A stretch of 22,098 bases of DNA from Bacillota bacterium (GTDB lineage Bacteria > Bacillota > Clostridia > Lachnospirales > Lachnospiraceae), in contig JAFADH010000150.1 of assembly GCA_023424995.1 (NCBI GenBank), forward strand, positions 1-22,098, given 5' to 3'. Numbering within the stretch: position 1 is the stretch's first letter; each line of letters opens with the position of its first letter. This document shows, in pieces, positions 1 to 7,801 of this stretch. A program made the translations under genes and the position numbers. The notes under the pieces were generated by a model that was given only the letters and a program-made list of their open reading frames with translations, had not been told where the DNA came from and did no database searches.

Positions 1-22
1 AAAATATAAAAGGAGTGAGGTA

Positions 23-1111
23 ATGATTTCAAATCAAATTCTTCAGAGTACCATTGACGGATTAAAAGGGATCACTCGTATCGACATCTGTGTTATGGAT
101 ACGGAAGGTAAAGTCCTGGCAACCACATTAGAGAATGCGGAGCAGTATGAGAATGCGGTGCTGGCATTCGTAGCATCACCGGCGGACAGCCAGGCAATCC
201 AGGGATATCAGTTCTTCAAGGTGTTCGATGAGCACCAGTTGGAATATGTAATTCTTGCAAAGGGAGACAGCGAGGATGTATTCATGATCGGCAAGATCGC
301 TTCCTTCCAGATCCAGAACCTGTTGGTGGCGTATAAGGAAAGGTATGATAAAGACAACTTTATCAAGAACCTGCTTCTGGATAACCTGCTGCTGGTGGAT
401 ATCTATAATCGTGCGAAGAAGCTTCATATCGATACTGAAGCAAGACGTGTTGTCTTTATTATTGAGACCAAGAACGAGAAGGATGCCAATGCATTGGAGA
501 CGGTAAGAAGCCTGTTCTCCGGCAAGACAAAGGATTTCATCACGGCAGTGGATGAGAAGAACATTATTCTTGTGAAGGAAGTCAAGCCCAGCGAGACATA
601 TGAGGATTTAAATAAGACCGCCAAGGTACTCTTGGATATGCTGAACACCGAGGCAATGACAAAGGTACATGTAGCCTACGGAACCATCGTGAATGAGATT
701 AAGGATGTATCCAGATCTTATAAGGAAGCAAAGATGGCTCTGGACGTAGGCAAGATATTCTACAGCGGAAGAAATGTAGTTGCTTATAATAATTTAGGTA
801 TCGGCAGACTGATCTACCAGCTGCCCATGCCCTTGTGCAAGATGTTCATTAAGGAGATCTTCGAAGGGAAATCACCGGATGATTTTGATGAAGAGACACT
901 TACTACCATCAATAAATTCTTTGAAAACAGCCTGAATGTATCAGAGACATCAAGACAGCTGTATATCCACCGTAACACGCTGGTATACAGACTGGATAAA
1001 TTGCAGAAGAGCACGAACCTTGACCTGCGGGTATTCGAAGACGCAATCACCTTCAAGATTGCACTCATGGTCGTGAAGTATATGAAGTACATGGAGCAGC
1101 TGGATTATTAG
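23..1111 (+). CDS. PucR/CdaR-family helix-turn-helix transcriptional regulator
   Basis: A 362-residue protein preceded by an AGGAGTGAGG ribosome site a few bases before the ATG. The N-terminal ~110 residues look like a small-molecule sensor region of the sugar-diacid-recognition type, the middle (~130-260) resembles a GGDEF-like/CdaR spacer, and the C-terminal ~60 residues are a typical PucR HTH_30 domain. In that domain a SETSRQLYIHRNT stretch (about residues 307-319) is the recognition helix, followed by VYRLDKL. Family members activate genes for uptake or breakdown of sugar acids or purines, but the ligand here cannot be read from sequence. The next gene is in the same direction after a 190-base gap, so it may be an independent unit. 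No membrane segments are visible. The family call is solid; the regulatory target is unknown. Confidence 0.85.
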   Translation: MISNQILQSTIDGLKGITRIDICVMDTEGKVLATTLENAEQYENAVLAFVASPADSQAIQGYQFFKVFDEHQLEYVILAKGDSEDVFMIGKIASFQIQNLLVAYKERYDKDNFIKNLLLDNLLLVDIYNRAKKLHIDTEARRVVFIIETKNEKDANALETVRSLFSGKTKDFITAVDEKNIILVKEVKPSETYEDLNKTAKVLLDMLNTEAMTKVHVAYGTIVNEIKDVSRSYKEAKMALDVGKIFYSGRNVVAYNNLGIGRLIYQLPMPLCKMFIKEIFEGKSPDDFDEETLTTINKFFENSLNVSETSRQLYIHRNTLVYRLDKLQKSTNLDLRVFEDAITFKIALMVVKYMKYMEQLDY

Positions 1112-1130
1112 GATTGTCACAAGGAGGATA

Positions 1131-1220
1131 TTGGTTCCGCCGTCAAAATTTAAATTCTATATGCTTTGCTTCGGTGCATATATTGATTCGAAACGTAGCA
1201 AAATGGTATATATAGTGTGA
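1131..1220 (+). CDS. possible 29-residue small ORF with strong ribosome site
   Basis: A very good AAGGAGG (1121-1127) stands three bases before a TTG codon at 1131. From that codon a 29-codon frame runs to a TGA at 1218-1220. No gene I recognise starts near this ribosome site, so it either serves this short frame or is a remnant. A 7-bp inverted repeat, TATATGC (1158-1164) and GCATATA (1176-1182), lies inside it. The peptide is basic with a few aromatic residues and matches nothing known to me. A leader peptide for the downstream protease is possible but unproven, and chance is a real alternative. Confidence 0.15.
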   Translation: MVPPSKFKFYMLCFGAYIDSKRSKMVYIV

Positions 1221-1304
1221 TTGATTCTGCAAAGGCAAGTAAACCCTGAAGGGATATCTTCGCATTTAAATTTGCAGGTTGTGATGAAAGGCTTGGTTGT
1301 TAAT

Positions 1305-2522
1305 ATGAAGAGAAATTTTATCGCCGGATTGGTTACGGGACTTTGTAGCGCTTTGATTCTGTTTACTGTACTTGGAGCGGTCCTTGTATATGTGCAGGGC
1401 AAAGACGCCGAATTGGGCAATGACAGTTTAGCCAGTATAGATAAAGATACAAAGAGCGGCAGCGGTGCCGCCAAGGCAGCGGAAGATACCAAAGAGGTCC
1501 CGTATGATGATATTATGTATAAGCTGTCCTATCTGGAGAAGCTTATAGATAAGTATTATCTGGAAGATGTAAATGAAATTGATTTTGAAAACGGCATCTA
1601 TAAAGGCTTCATGGCAAGTCTTGATGATCCCTATTCTACCTATTATACCAAGGAGGAATACGATGCCCTTATGGAAAGCTCCTCCGGCGTGTATGCCGGT
1701 ATCGGTGCAACCGTGAGCCAGAATGCGGATACGCGTATAATTACCATCGTAAAACCGTTTAAAGACAGTCCTGCCTATAAAGCAGGCCTTCTGCCGGGAG
1801 ACATTATATATAAGGTTAACGGGGAAGAGCTGACGGATGAGGATCTGTCCGAGGTTGTCAGCAGGATGAAGGGTATGGAAGGCACTACCGTGGATATCAC
1901 CATCCTTCGGGAAGGCGAGACGGAGCCGCTGGAATTCACCATCACGAGAGCCAAGATAGAGGTTCCTACCATTGAATGGAAGATGCTTGATAATAAGATC
2001 GGATATATTTCGATTGCGGAATTCGATGAGATAACGGTTACTCAATTCAATACCGCGGTTAATGAGCTTCAGGCCGGCGGTATGAAGGGCCTGGTTGTGG
2101 ATGTTCGTAATAATCCGGGCGGTCTTCTGGATTCCGTAGTGCAGATTCTTGACCGGATCCTGCCTCCGGAGCTGATTGTGTATACGGAGGATAAGTATGG
2201 TAACAGAGAGGAAGAGAGGGCAGAAAATAAAGATAAACTCACACTGCCCATGGCAGTCCTGATCAATGGCAACAGCGCAAGTGCTTCCGAGATCTTTGCC
2301 GGAACCCTTAAGGATTATAAGGTGGCAACCATCGTGGGAACCACCAGCTTTGGCAAGGGTATCGTTCAGAAGGTGCTTCCCTTATCGGACGGGACAGCGA
2401 TAAAGCTTACCATATCAAAATATTACACCCCAAGCGGTAAGAACATCCATAAGGTTGGTATCGACCGGATATTGAGGTCGAGCTGGATAAGGCGATGCAG
2501 CAGGAGATTACCGTTCCGGTAG
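1305..2522 (+). CDS. S41-family C-terminal processing protease, 3' end frameshifted
   Basis: Carboxy-terminal processing protease (CtpA/CtpB type). The ATG at 1305 is chosen because it gives a clean signal anchor: a short basic start, then a hydrophobic helix at residues ~5-29. A substrate-helix region (~75-120) follows, then a PDZ domain starting at GVYAGIG (128-134), then the S41 catalytic domain. The nucleophile region SASASE is at 324-329 and FGKGIVQ at 349-355 supplies the catalytic Lys351 and the conserved Gln355. Up to YYTPSGKNIHKVGI the protein is normal. After that the frame reads an unrelated basic tail to the stop at 2522. The expected continuation (PDIEVELDKAM and onwards) is in another frame from 2465 to 2584, so one base is missing near 2464. 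The catalytic residues precede the break, so activity could survive. In-frame starts at 1221 (TTG) and 1284 (ATG) are less likely. The protein would act outside the membrane. Confidence 0.85.
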   Translation: MKRNFIAGLVTGLCSALILFTVLGAVLVYVQGKDAELGNDSLASIDKDTKSGSGAAKAAEDTKEVPYDDIMYKLSYLEKLIDKYYLEDVNEIDFENGIYKGFMASLDDPYSTYYTKEEYDALMESSSGVYAGIGATVSQNADTRIITIVKPFKDSPAYKAGLLPGDIIYKVNGEELTDEDLSEVVSRMKGMEGTTVDITILREGETEPLEFTITRAKIEVPTIEWKMLDNKIGYISIAEFDEITVTQFNTAVNELQAGGMKGLVVDVRNNPGGLLDSVVQILDRILPPELIVYTEDKYGNREEERAENKDKLTLPMAVLINGNSASASEIFAGTLKDYKVATIVGTTSFGKGIVQKVLPLSDGTAIKLTISKYYTPSGKNIHKVGIDRILRSSWIRRCSRRLPFR

Positions 2523-2584
2523 AGAAGGATAACCAGCTGCAGAAGGCCATCGCTGCGATTACGGAGAAGCTTAGTAAGAAATAA
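2465..2584 (+). pseudogene. out-of-frame C-terminal remainder of the S41 protease
   Basis: Starting with CCG at 2465 this frame encodes PDIEVELDKAMQQ and continues to end in ITEKLSKK with a TAA at 2582-2584. That is the usual C-terminal continuation of S41 processing proteases after the GI(E/D)PD motif. The upstream frame leaves off at GGT-ATC-GA (2457-2464), so restoring one base after 2464 would join the two parts into one protein of 426 residues. It may be a genuine mutation or an assembly or sequencing error. Confidence 0.8.
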
Positions 2585-2602
2585 ATGTAAGTATGTATAA
2601 AA

Positions 2603-2686
2603 GAATCCAATATTGGCTCTTTAATGATTGTCGGCAATGTGTTCATCATGTACCCCGCATTTATTAAAGAGCCATAATATTCATTC
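2603..2686 (+). other. large imperfect inverted repeat in the protease 3' region, possible structured RNA
   Basis: GAAT (2603-2606), AATATT (2609-2614) and GGCTCTTTAAT (2615-2625) pair with ATTAAAGAGCC (2663-2673), AATATT (2676-2681) and ATTC (2683-2686). This gives about 21 base pairs broken only by small bulges. The ~37-base apical part can form a further small ATTG-TCGG-CAAT hairpin (2627-2638). It starts 18 bases after the protease stop and sits directly before an intrinsic terminator. No known riboswitch core was recognised. It could be a 3' UTR stabiliser, an attenuator or a relic of a small repeat element. Confidence 0.5.
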
Positions 2687-2696
2687 GGTTCAGGCT

Positions 2697-2723
2697 GCTG
2701 CAGGATTTTGCTGCAGCTTTTTT
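2697..2723 (+). terminator. intrinsic terminator
   Basis: GCTGCAG (2697-2703) pairs with CTGCAGC (2711-2717) around a 7-base loop, followed by TTTTTT (2718-2723). It would end transcription from the protease and separate it from the flagellar genes downstream. Confidence 0.8.
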
Positions 2724-2865
2724 AACGGAACATTGACCATGAGTTTACAAGGAATTTTAACGGGATTTATACAGGCTGCCGCGGTTTTTGGACGGGAATT
2801 GTTGATTTTCGTAGGAAATAAGGGTATTTTGCAGATCATTTCCGCAAGAAAATATGATTCCGCTC

Positions 2866-2893
2866 TAATGTAAATTTAGAATGTTCCGATAAA
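2866..2893 (+). promoter_or_regulatory. sigma-28 (FliA/SigD) promoter for the flgM operon
   Basis: TAAT at 2866-2869 and CCGATAAA at 2886-2893 are separated by 16 bases, matching the flagellar sigma consensus TAAA-N16-CCGATAA with one change in the -35. It lies 90 bases before flgM. FlgM inhibits this same sigma factor, so the site would give negative feedback. The stretch between the terminator (2723) and this promoter shows nothing else I can support. Confidence 0.75.
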
Positions 2894-2954
2894 TATAGTA
2901 TAAGAAAGCGTAGTGAGCATGCGGCAAGCTTGTCTGCGGCTGTGTGGTCGGAAC
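2883..2954 (+). repeat. inverted repeat spanning the flgM promoter -10 and leader
   Basis: GTTCCGA (2883-2889), which overlaps the sigma-28 -10 element, is exactly inverted as TCGGAAC (2948-2954). The interval includes the eight-base palindrome CAAGCTTG. Because the left arm sits in the promoter, most of it would not be in the transcript. If functional it is more likely a DNA operator than an RNA stem; chance is possible. Confidence 0.3.
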
Positions 2955-2983
2955 GATAAATTGATAGATAGGCGGTGATACGG

Positions 2984-3256
2984 ATGCGCATCGATGCATT
3001 CAATAAAATCAGTGAGCTGTATAAAGTAAGCGGCGTTAAGAATAGTTCAAAAGTGAAGAGTGCAGGCTTCAGTGATACTTTGGAGATATCCCAGACGGGG
3101 AAGGATTATCAGATAGCAAAGCAGATCGTAGCTAAGGCTCCCGATGTAAGGGAAGCGAAGGTTCAGGAGATCAAGGAACGGATAGAAGCCGGAACCTATA
3201 ATGTTACAATTGAGGATGTTGCGGATAAGTTAGCCCGGAAGATCCTCGAAGGATAG
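2984..3256 (+). CDS. flgM: FlgM, anti-sigma-28 factor
   Basis: A small charged protein of 90 residues. The ATG at 2984 is preferred over the GTG at 2975 because GGCGGTG lies six bases before it and the protein then begins MRIDAFNKISELY, as Firmicutes FlgM proteins do. The C-terminal half carries the sigma-binding helices, seen as VREAKVQEIKERIEAG and then VTIEDVADKLARKIL. FlgM binds sigma-28 in the cytoplasm and is exported through the completed hook, which frees sigma-28 to transcribe late genes. It is first in a run with flgN, flgK, flgK2 and flgL, the standard order in Gram-positive bacteria, and has a sigma-28 promoter in front. Confidence 0.92.
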   Translation: MRIDAFNKISELYKVSGVKNSSKVKSAGFSDTLEISQTGKDYQIAKQIVAKAPDVREAKVQEIKERIEAGTYNVTIEDVADKLARKILEG

Positions 3257-3351
3257 TACCGGAGCATGAAGGATAAAATTCATACATTTTCAGAGTGATG
3301 CAATTATACCATGCCGGATGGAGACAACCCGGGTATGAAAGAGGGTTAGCA

Positions 3352-3867
3352 GTGGCAAGTTTAATCGATGAATTGATTGATATTTTAGAGCAGGAATACA
3401 GCATTTATAAAGAATTATTACCGGTTGCCCTGGAGAAGACCCAGGTTATCGTCAAGAATGACCTGACAGCGCTGCAATCCATCACGGAGGAGGAGCAGCG
3501 CTCGATTGACCGGATTTATTCTCTTGAACAGAAACGGGACAATGTCATGGCCGGTATTAAGACGGTGCTGAACAGGAAATCTAAGGATTTCACCCTGAAA
3601 ACACTGATTGATGTTCTGGGTAAGCAGCCAAAGGAACAGAAGGCTCTTTCTGTTCTTCATGATAATCTGAGAAGTACAATCCATACATTAGTGGAAGTGA
3701 ATGATCATAATAAATCGTTAATCAACCAGTCCCTGGAGATGATAGAATTCAACATGAATTTTATTCAAAGTGCCGTCATGGCGCCGGGGAATAATACCTA
3801 TACCAAAAAGGCGTCCAGATATGATACGCAGATGCGGGGGACGGGAATGTTCGATGCCAAGCAGTAG
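3352..3867 (+). CDS. flgN: FlgN-like export chaperone for FlgK/FlgL
   Basis: A 171-residue, almost entirely helical protein. The GTG at 3352 is chosen because GAGGG lies six bases upstream and the product then starts with the family-like ASLIDELIDILEQEY. The longer in-frame start at 3295 would add 19 residues with no helical character. FlgN proteins bind the C-terminal helices of the hook-filament junction proteins and deliver them to the flagellar export gate. Heptad-like helices cover residues ~5-140; the last ~30 residues are polar and probably disordered. It lies between flgM and flgK, its classic position. Sequence conservation in this family is low, so the call rests on length, helical pattern and position. 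Confidence 0.85.
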   Translation: MASLIDELIDILEQEYSIYKELLPVALEKTQVIVKNDLTALQSITEEEQRSIDRIYSLEQKRDNVMAGIKTVLNRKSKDFTLKTLIDVLGKQPKEQKALSVLHDNLRSTIHTLVEVNDHNKSLINQSLEMIEFNMNFIQSAVMAPGNNTYTKKASRYDTQMRGTGMFDAKQ

Positions 3868-3914
3868 GCATATAAACGGACGCAATTAAAATAACTGTAG
3901 AATGAGGTGAGGTC

Positions 3915-5648
3915 ATGGCTACGTTAAGTGGCATATATGTGGGGGTATCGGGCTTGAATGTCAGCCAGGCCGCTTTAAATGTAACTTCCCATAACCTGGC
4001 TAATGTAGATACAGCGGGATATGTGAGACAGCAGGTGGTTCAGAATGATTTTATGTACCGCAAGCTGGGAGATTCCCATATCTCCATTATGCAGCAGGGT
4101 TTGGGTGCTAATTTTGCGGAAGTGAAGCAGGTGCGCGATTCCTTTCTTGACCGTGCGTTCCGGCAGGAGACCGGCAGGGAAGCGTTTTATAAAGCACAAT
4201 ACGAGTCGGTAAGTGAAATTGAGACCTTCTTCGGCGAGCTTGAAGGCGAGACCTTCCAGAATGTGCTGGGAAAGTTCTGGACCTCCCTGCAGGAGCTTGC
4301 CAAGGAACCGGACAGTGTCGTTGCAAGAGCGGCCCTGATAGAGACGGCAGTGACCTTCGTAGAGCGGGCGGAGAATATTTCGAACCAGCTGAGGGATTAT
4401 CAGATAAATTTAAACACCAGGATAAAAGATCAGGTAGCCAGAATCAATAAGATCGGTCATGAGATCAAGGCCCTGAATATCAAAATCAGACAGTATGAAA
4501 GCACGGGTGTTGAGAAGGCAAATGATCTGCGGGATCAGCGTAACATGCTGCTGGATGAGCTCAGCGGATATGCCGGCATTACATATAAAGAAAATCCGCA
4601 CGGTGTCGTGACGGTGAACCTTGAGGGTGTTCCGTTTGTGACGGAGGATAACGTATACGAGCTGGATACTGCTCCTATCAGCGATGAGACCGGGATGCTA
4701 AAGCCGGTATGGGTAGCTTACGGAGGAGCCGATGTCTATAATCTGGACAGGGCATATTCCTCCAAGGATAATACGGATCTCGGATCCCTGAAAGGACTTT
4801 TGACCGCACGGGGTTCCAAGGCAGCCAGGTATACGGACATCCCCGTCCGTGAGAATTATGCTTCCGACCCCTTGTATAATCAGGCGGTAATTGATTATAA
4901 CAATACCATTAATAATTCCGTTATCATGACGGTCCAGGCGCAATTCGACCAATTGATCCACGGTATTACAACGACGGTGAATGATATTCTGTGCCCGAAT
5001 AAGGAAGTGACCTTATCGGACGGGAGCAAGATCAAAATCCTGGACGAGGAGAATGCACCAGTGGCTCTGGACGGCGTGACTATGGGTGAAGCCCTGTTTA
5101 ACAGAAAGTCCATGCCCCGTTATGGCGAATCGGAAGAGATTGAGATTATTAATGAGGACGGCGATTATGAATTCATAACCGCCAGGATATATACCGAAGA
5201 AGATCCGGCAGACAACTATACCCTGTTCACTCTGGGTGAGATTGAGGTGAATCCGAAGCTTCTCCAGAATTATTCTTATATTCCGCTGTCCAGCAATACC
5301 GGCACCGGTGATTATGATGTTGAGACCGCGCAGAAGCTTCTGTCTTCCTGGCAGGAGGCATTTGCGACATTATCACCCAATTCCCTGACGAAGAATAATT
5401 TTAATGAATATTATAATTCCTTTATCTCGGAGATCGCCAACAGAGGAGAACAGCTGTATACCATCAGTGCGAACCAGGCTTCCATGGCGGAAAGCATTGA
5501 TAATCAGAGGATGGAAGTGACCGGAGTCTCTTCCGACGACGAATTGACGAACCTTATTAAATACCAGCATGCTTATAACGCCTCTGCGCGTTATGTAACT
5601 ACCGTAAGCCAGATGCTGGAGGATATAATCAATAAATTGGGACGATAG
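3915..5648 (+). CDS. flgK: FlgK, hook-associated protein 1 (first copy)
   Basis: A 577-residue junction protein that links the flexible hook to the rigid filament after export through the flagellar channel. The N-terminus has the rod/hook family signature: SGLNVSQAALNVTSHNLANVDTAGY at about residues 13-37. The C-terminus has the matching helix NLIKYQHAYNASARYVTTVSQMLEDII, which packs with the N-terminal helix to form the D0 core. A long coiled region around residues 160-215 contains ANDLRDQRNMLLDELS, typical of FlgK. A GAGGTGAGG ribosome site precedes the ATG. It is followed by a second, diverged flgK; this copy has the MATLSGIYVG start that differs from the usual MPSTFFGLN form. Function is confident; the division of labour between the copies is unknown. 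Confidence 0.92.
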   Translation: MATLSGIYVGVSGLNVSQAALNVTSHNLANVDTAGYVRQQVVQNDFMYRKLGDSHISIMQQGLGANFAEVKQVRDSFLDRAFRQETGREAFYKAQYESVSEIETFFGELEGETFQNVLGKFWTSLQELAKEPDSVVARAALIETAVTFVERAENISNQLRDYQINLNTRIKDQVARINKIGHEIKALNIKIRQYESTGVEKANDLRDQRNMLLDELSGYAGITYKENPHGVVTVNLEGVPFVTEDNVYELDTAPISDETGMLKPVWVAYGGADVYNLDRAYSSKDNTDLGSLKGLLTARGSKAARYTDIPVRENYASDPLYNQAVIDYNNTINNSVIMTVQAQFDQLIHGITTTVNDILCPNKEVTLSDGSKIKILDEENAPVALDGVTMGEALFNRKSMPRYGESEEIEIINEDGDYEFITARIYTEEDPADNYTLFTLGEIEVNPKLLQNYSYIPLSSNTGTGDYDVETAQKLLSSWQEAFATLSPNSLTKNNFNEYYNSFISEIANRGEQLYTISANQASMAESIDNQRMEVTGVSSDDELTNLIKYQHAYNASARYVTTVSQMLEDIINKLGR

Positions 5649-5840
5649 GAGCCATGGATGATTGGATTCCCCAATTATGTATCGCATGCAGCAGAATGTA
5701 TTGCGTGCAGTATAAGCGTTGTGTGTAGAATGGAACAGTATGCGGCAATAGGATTATGATAGTTTGATTGCCATCAGAACGGATGGGATATGTGCTATAT
5801 CCAATTATCCGCAGGATGGAATGAAAGGTACGGTGTGGAC
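5649..5840 (+). other. 192-base spacer between the flgK copies with several possible RNA hairpins
   Basis: No gene is visible. Possible stems are an 8-bp hairpin at 5658-5678 centred on ATTGG/CCAAT; GCATGC paired with GCGTGC (one wobble) further on; and a longer element at 5780-5811. In the last, CGGAT and GGATAT pair with ATATCC and ATCCG around the loop GTGCT, 11 pairs in all with a small internal bulge. That element ends 29 bases before the flgK2 start, and the ribosome site (AAAGG, 5824-5828) follows it. No sigma-28 box was found here, so flgK2 is probably read from upstream and the stems may influence RNA processing or translation. Confidence 0.4.
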
Positions 5841-7703
5841 ATGCCCTCAACATTTTTTGGATTGAATATCGGTAAGACCGGCTTATATGCATATCAGGCA
5901 GCCCTGGATACGACGGCTCATAATATCGCAAATGCGGAGACGGAAGGCTATACCAGGCAGGTAATGGGGCAGAAGGCTGATAAAGCGCTGTCCGTGCACA
6001 GTACCTACGGTATGGCAGGAACCGGTGTTATTGTCACCGGCGTAAGGCAGATGCGTGATTTATATTATGATGAAAAATACTGGACCAACAGCAGGCTTTA
6101 CGGCGAGTACTCCGGGAAAGCCCACTATATGAACGAGATAGAGAATTATTTTAATGAGTTGAACGACGACGGATTTACCACTACCTACAATTCATTATAT
6201 GACAGTCTGTATGAACTGCAGAAGAATCCCTCAAGCGCCACGGTGCGTACCCAGGTTATTAACTATGCGGAAAGCCTGACCGAGTTTTTTAATTCCCTGT
6301 CTACGAATCTTCAGAAGGTTCAGACGGAATGTAATTTTGAGATAAAAAACCAGGTGGATCATATCAATTCCATATCCCAGCAGATAGCCGCTTTGACAAA
6401 GCAGATCGTGACTCTGGAGGTGCAGAGCGGAGGTATGGCCAATGATCTTCGGGACCAGCGCAATCTGCTGGTGGATGAACTGTCCCAGATCGGTAATATC
6501 ACCGTAACCGAGAAGTCGGTAGGAGATGCAGGCGTCGGGGTAACCAGCTATGTGATCAAGCTGAACGGCTCTACCCTTGTAGATGGGAGCAATTATAATA
6601 AGCTTAAGGCGGTTCCCAGAGAATATAAAGTAAATCAGAATGACATCGACGGCTTATACGATATACAATGGGAGAACGGGCAGTACTTTGACGTACGAAG
6701 CGCATCCCTGGGCGGTACCCTGCAGGCGCTCTTTGAAGTGAGGGACGGTAATAACCAGGATAATTTCAAAGGAACTGTAACGGCCATGGCCGGGGATACC
6801 TACGTAACGGTTACCGAATCCAATGTAAATGATGCCACGAAGCTGAACATAGCCGAGACCGGTGTCATTACCGTCGGCAACAGGGACTACAGCTATAACG
6901 GCTTCCAGGTCACAAAGGATACGGAGAGCGGACAATTCATATATACCTTTGCGCTGGATGATGCGGTTACGGTGGATGCCATCGATGCAAGCGCCAGAAT
7001 CGGAGAAAGCATCAATTATAAGGGTATTCCTTATTATATGAACCAGATGAACGAGTTTGTAAGAACCTTTGCGAAAGCATTTAACGATATTCATAGAACC
7101 GGCGTTGATTCCGAGGGGAATTCGGGCAGGGATATATTCAACGGGATCAATAAGGTGAACGGCAGGAATTATACCTTCGGTCCCTTACCGGATTCGGAGG
7201 ATGCGGAGTATTATGATTATGATACCTTTAATTCCCAGACAGGGGAGTTTTATGAGGATATTCCGGAGGACCAGCCCTTATACGGCTCCTATTATTTCAT
7301 GACTGCGCTGAATTTTACGGTGAGCAGGGCGTTCCTGGATAATCCCAATCTGCTTACTACCTCAACCGATATAGTAAATGGTGTGGAGAATAATGATGTT
7401 ATCGATCGCTTGATTGCGTTAAAGGATGACAAGACTTATTTTGAGCAGGGCACTCCGGAGGCGTATTTTCAGACCCTGGTGGCTGAAATCGGTATCGATA
7501 CGGAGAAAGCGAATACCATATCCCAGAGCCAGACGAATATTCTGAACACCATTACAAACCAGCGGTTATCCGTATCCGGTGTGGACACGGATGAGGAGGC
7601 CATGAATCTGGTCCGTTATCAGAATGCGTATAATCTGTCGGCGAAGGTGATCACGGTAATGAATGAGATCTATAATAAGCTGATCAATGAGATGGGCATA
7701 TAG
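5841..7703 (+). CDS. flgK: FlgK, hook-associated protein 1 (second copy)
   Basis: A 620-residue protein with the textbook FlgK start MPSTFFGLNIGKTGLYAYQ, then TTAHNIANAETEGYTRQ. The C-terminal D0 helix reads NLVRYQNAYNLSAKVITVMNEIYNKL. The coiled ANDLRDQRNLLVDELS segment is shared with the upstream copy, but the middle (~230-480) differs strongly. The start is placed at the ATG at 5841 by family alignment. A GTG at 5835 has better spacing from AAAGG (5824-5828) and would add only two residues. The copies look like an old duplication rather than recent repeats, since they differ along most of their length. Both junction proteins may be built into the same flagellum, or one may act as FlgK-like filler; the sequence does not say. 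Confidence 0.92.
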   Translation: MPSTFFGLNIGKTGLYAYQAALDTTAHNIANAETEGYTRQVMGQKADKALSVHSTYGMAGTGVIVTGVRQMRDLYYDEKYWTNSRLYGEYSGKAHYMNEIENYFNELNDDGFTTTYNSLYDSLYELQKNPSSATVRTQVINYAESLTEFFNSLSTNLQKVQTECNFEIKNQVDHINSISQQIAALTKQIVTLEVQSGGMANDLRDQRNLLVDELSQIGNITVTEKSVGDAGVGVTSYVIKLNGSTLVDGSNYNKLKAVPREYKVNQNDIDGLYDIQWENGQYFDVRSASLGGTLQALFEVRDGNNQDNFKGTVTAMAGDTYVTVTESNVNDATKLNIAETGVITVGNRDYSYNGFQVTKDTESGQFIYTFALDDAVTVDAIDASARIGESINYKGIPYYMNQMNEFVRTFAKAFNDIHRTGVDSEGNSGRDIFNGINKVNGRNYTFGPLPDSEDAEYYDYDTFNSQTGEFYEDIPEDQPLYGSYYFMTALNFTVSRAFLDNPNLLTTSTDIVNGVENNDVIDRLIALKDDKTYFEQGTPEAYFQTLVAEIGIDTEKANTISQSQTNILNTITNQRLSVSGVDTDEEAMNLVRYQNAYNLSAKVITVMNEIYNKLINEMGI

Positions 7704-7741
7704 TTATTTGCAATTTTACACGGCGGATTTGCGTCTGATAA

Positions 7742-7764
7742 ATGTGAAGGCTTTGTTTTCACAT
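7742..7764 (+). other. hairpin in the flgL leader
   Basis: ATGTGAA (7742-7748) pairs with TTCACAT (7758-7764) around a nine-base loop, in the 98-base spacer between flgK2 and flgL. There is no T-run after it, so it is not an obvious terminator. It may be an RNA processing or stability element. Confidence 0.35.
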
Positions 7765-7801
7765 CCCAAATTCGTGGATATCGGCAGAATGGAGGATTAG
7801 A

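Noticed and set aside
1200..1304. Possible cyclic-di-GMP or other riboswitch before the protease
   Set aside because: GGCAAGTAAACC only loosely resembles the GEMM core; the GACGCAAAGC and receptor parts are missing.
1428..2045. 205-codon reverse-strand open frame opposite the S41 protease
   Set aside because: It lies fully inside a gene with clear PDZ and S41 motifs and its translation shows no recognisable domain; it is a codon-usage shadow.
2628..2873. 81-codon frame in the protease-flgM spacer
   Set aside because: It runs across the inverted repeat and the intrinsic terminator and has no convincing ribosome site.
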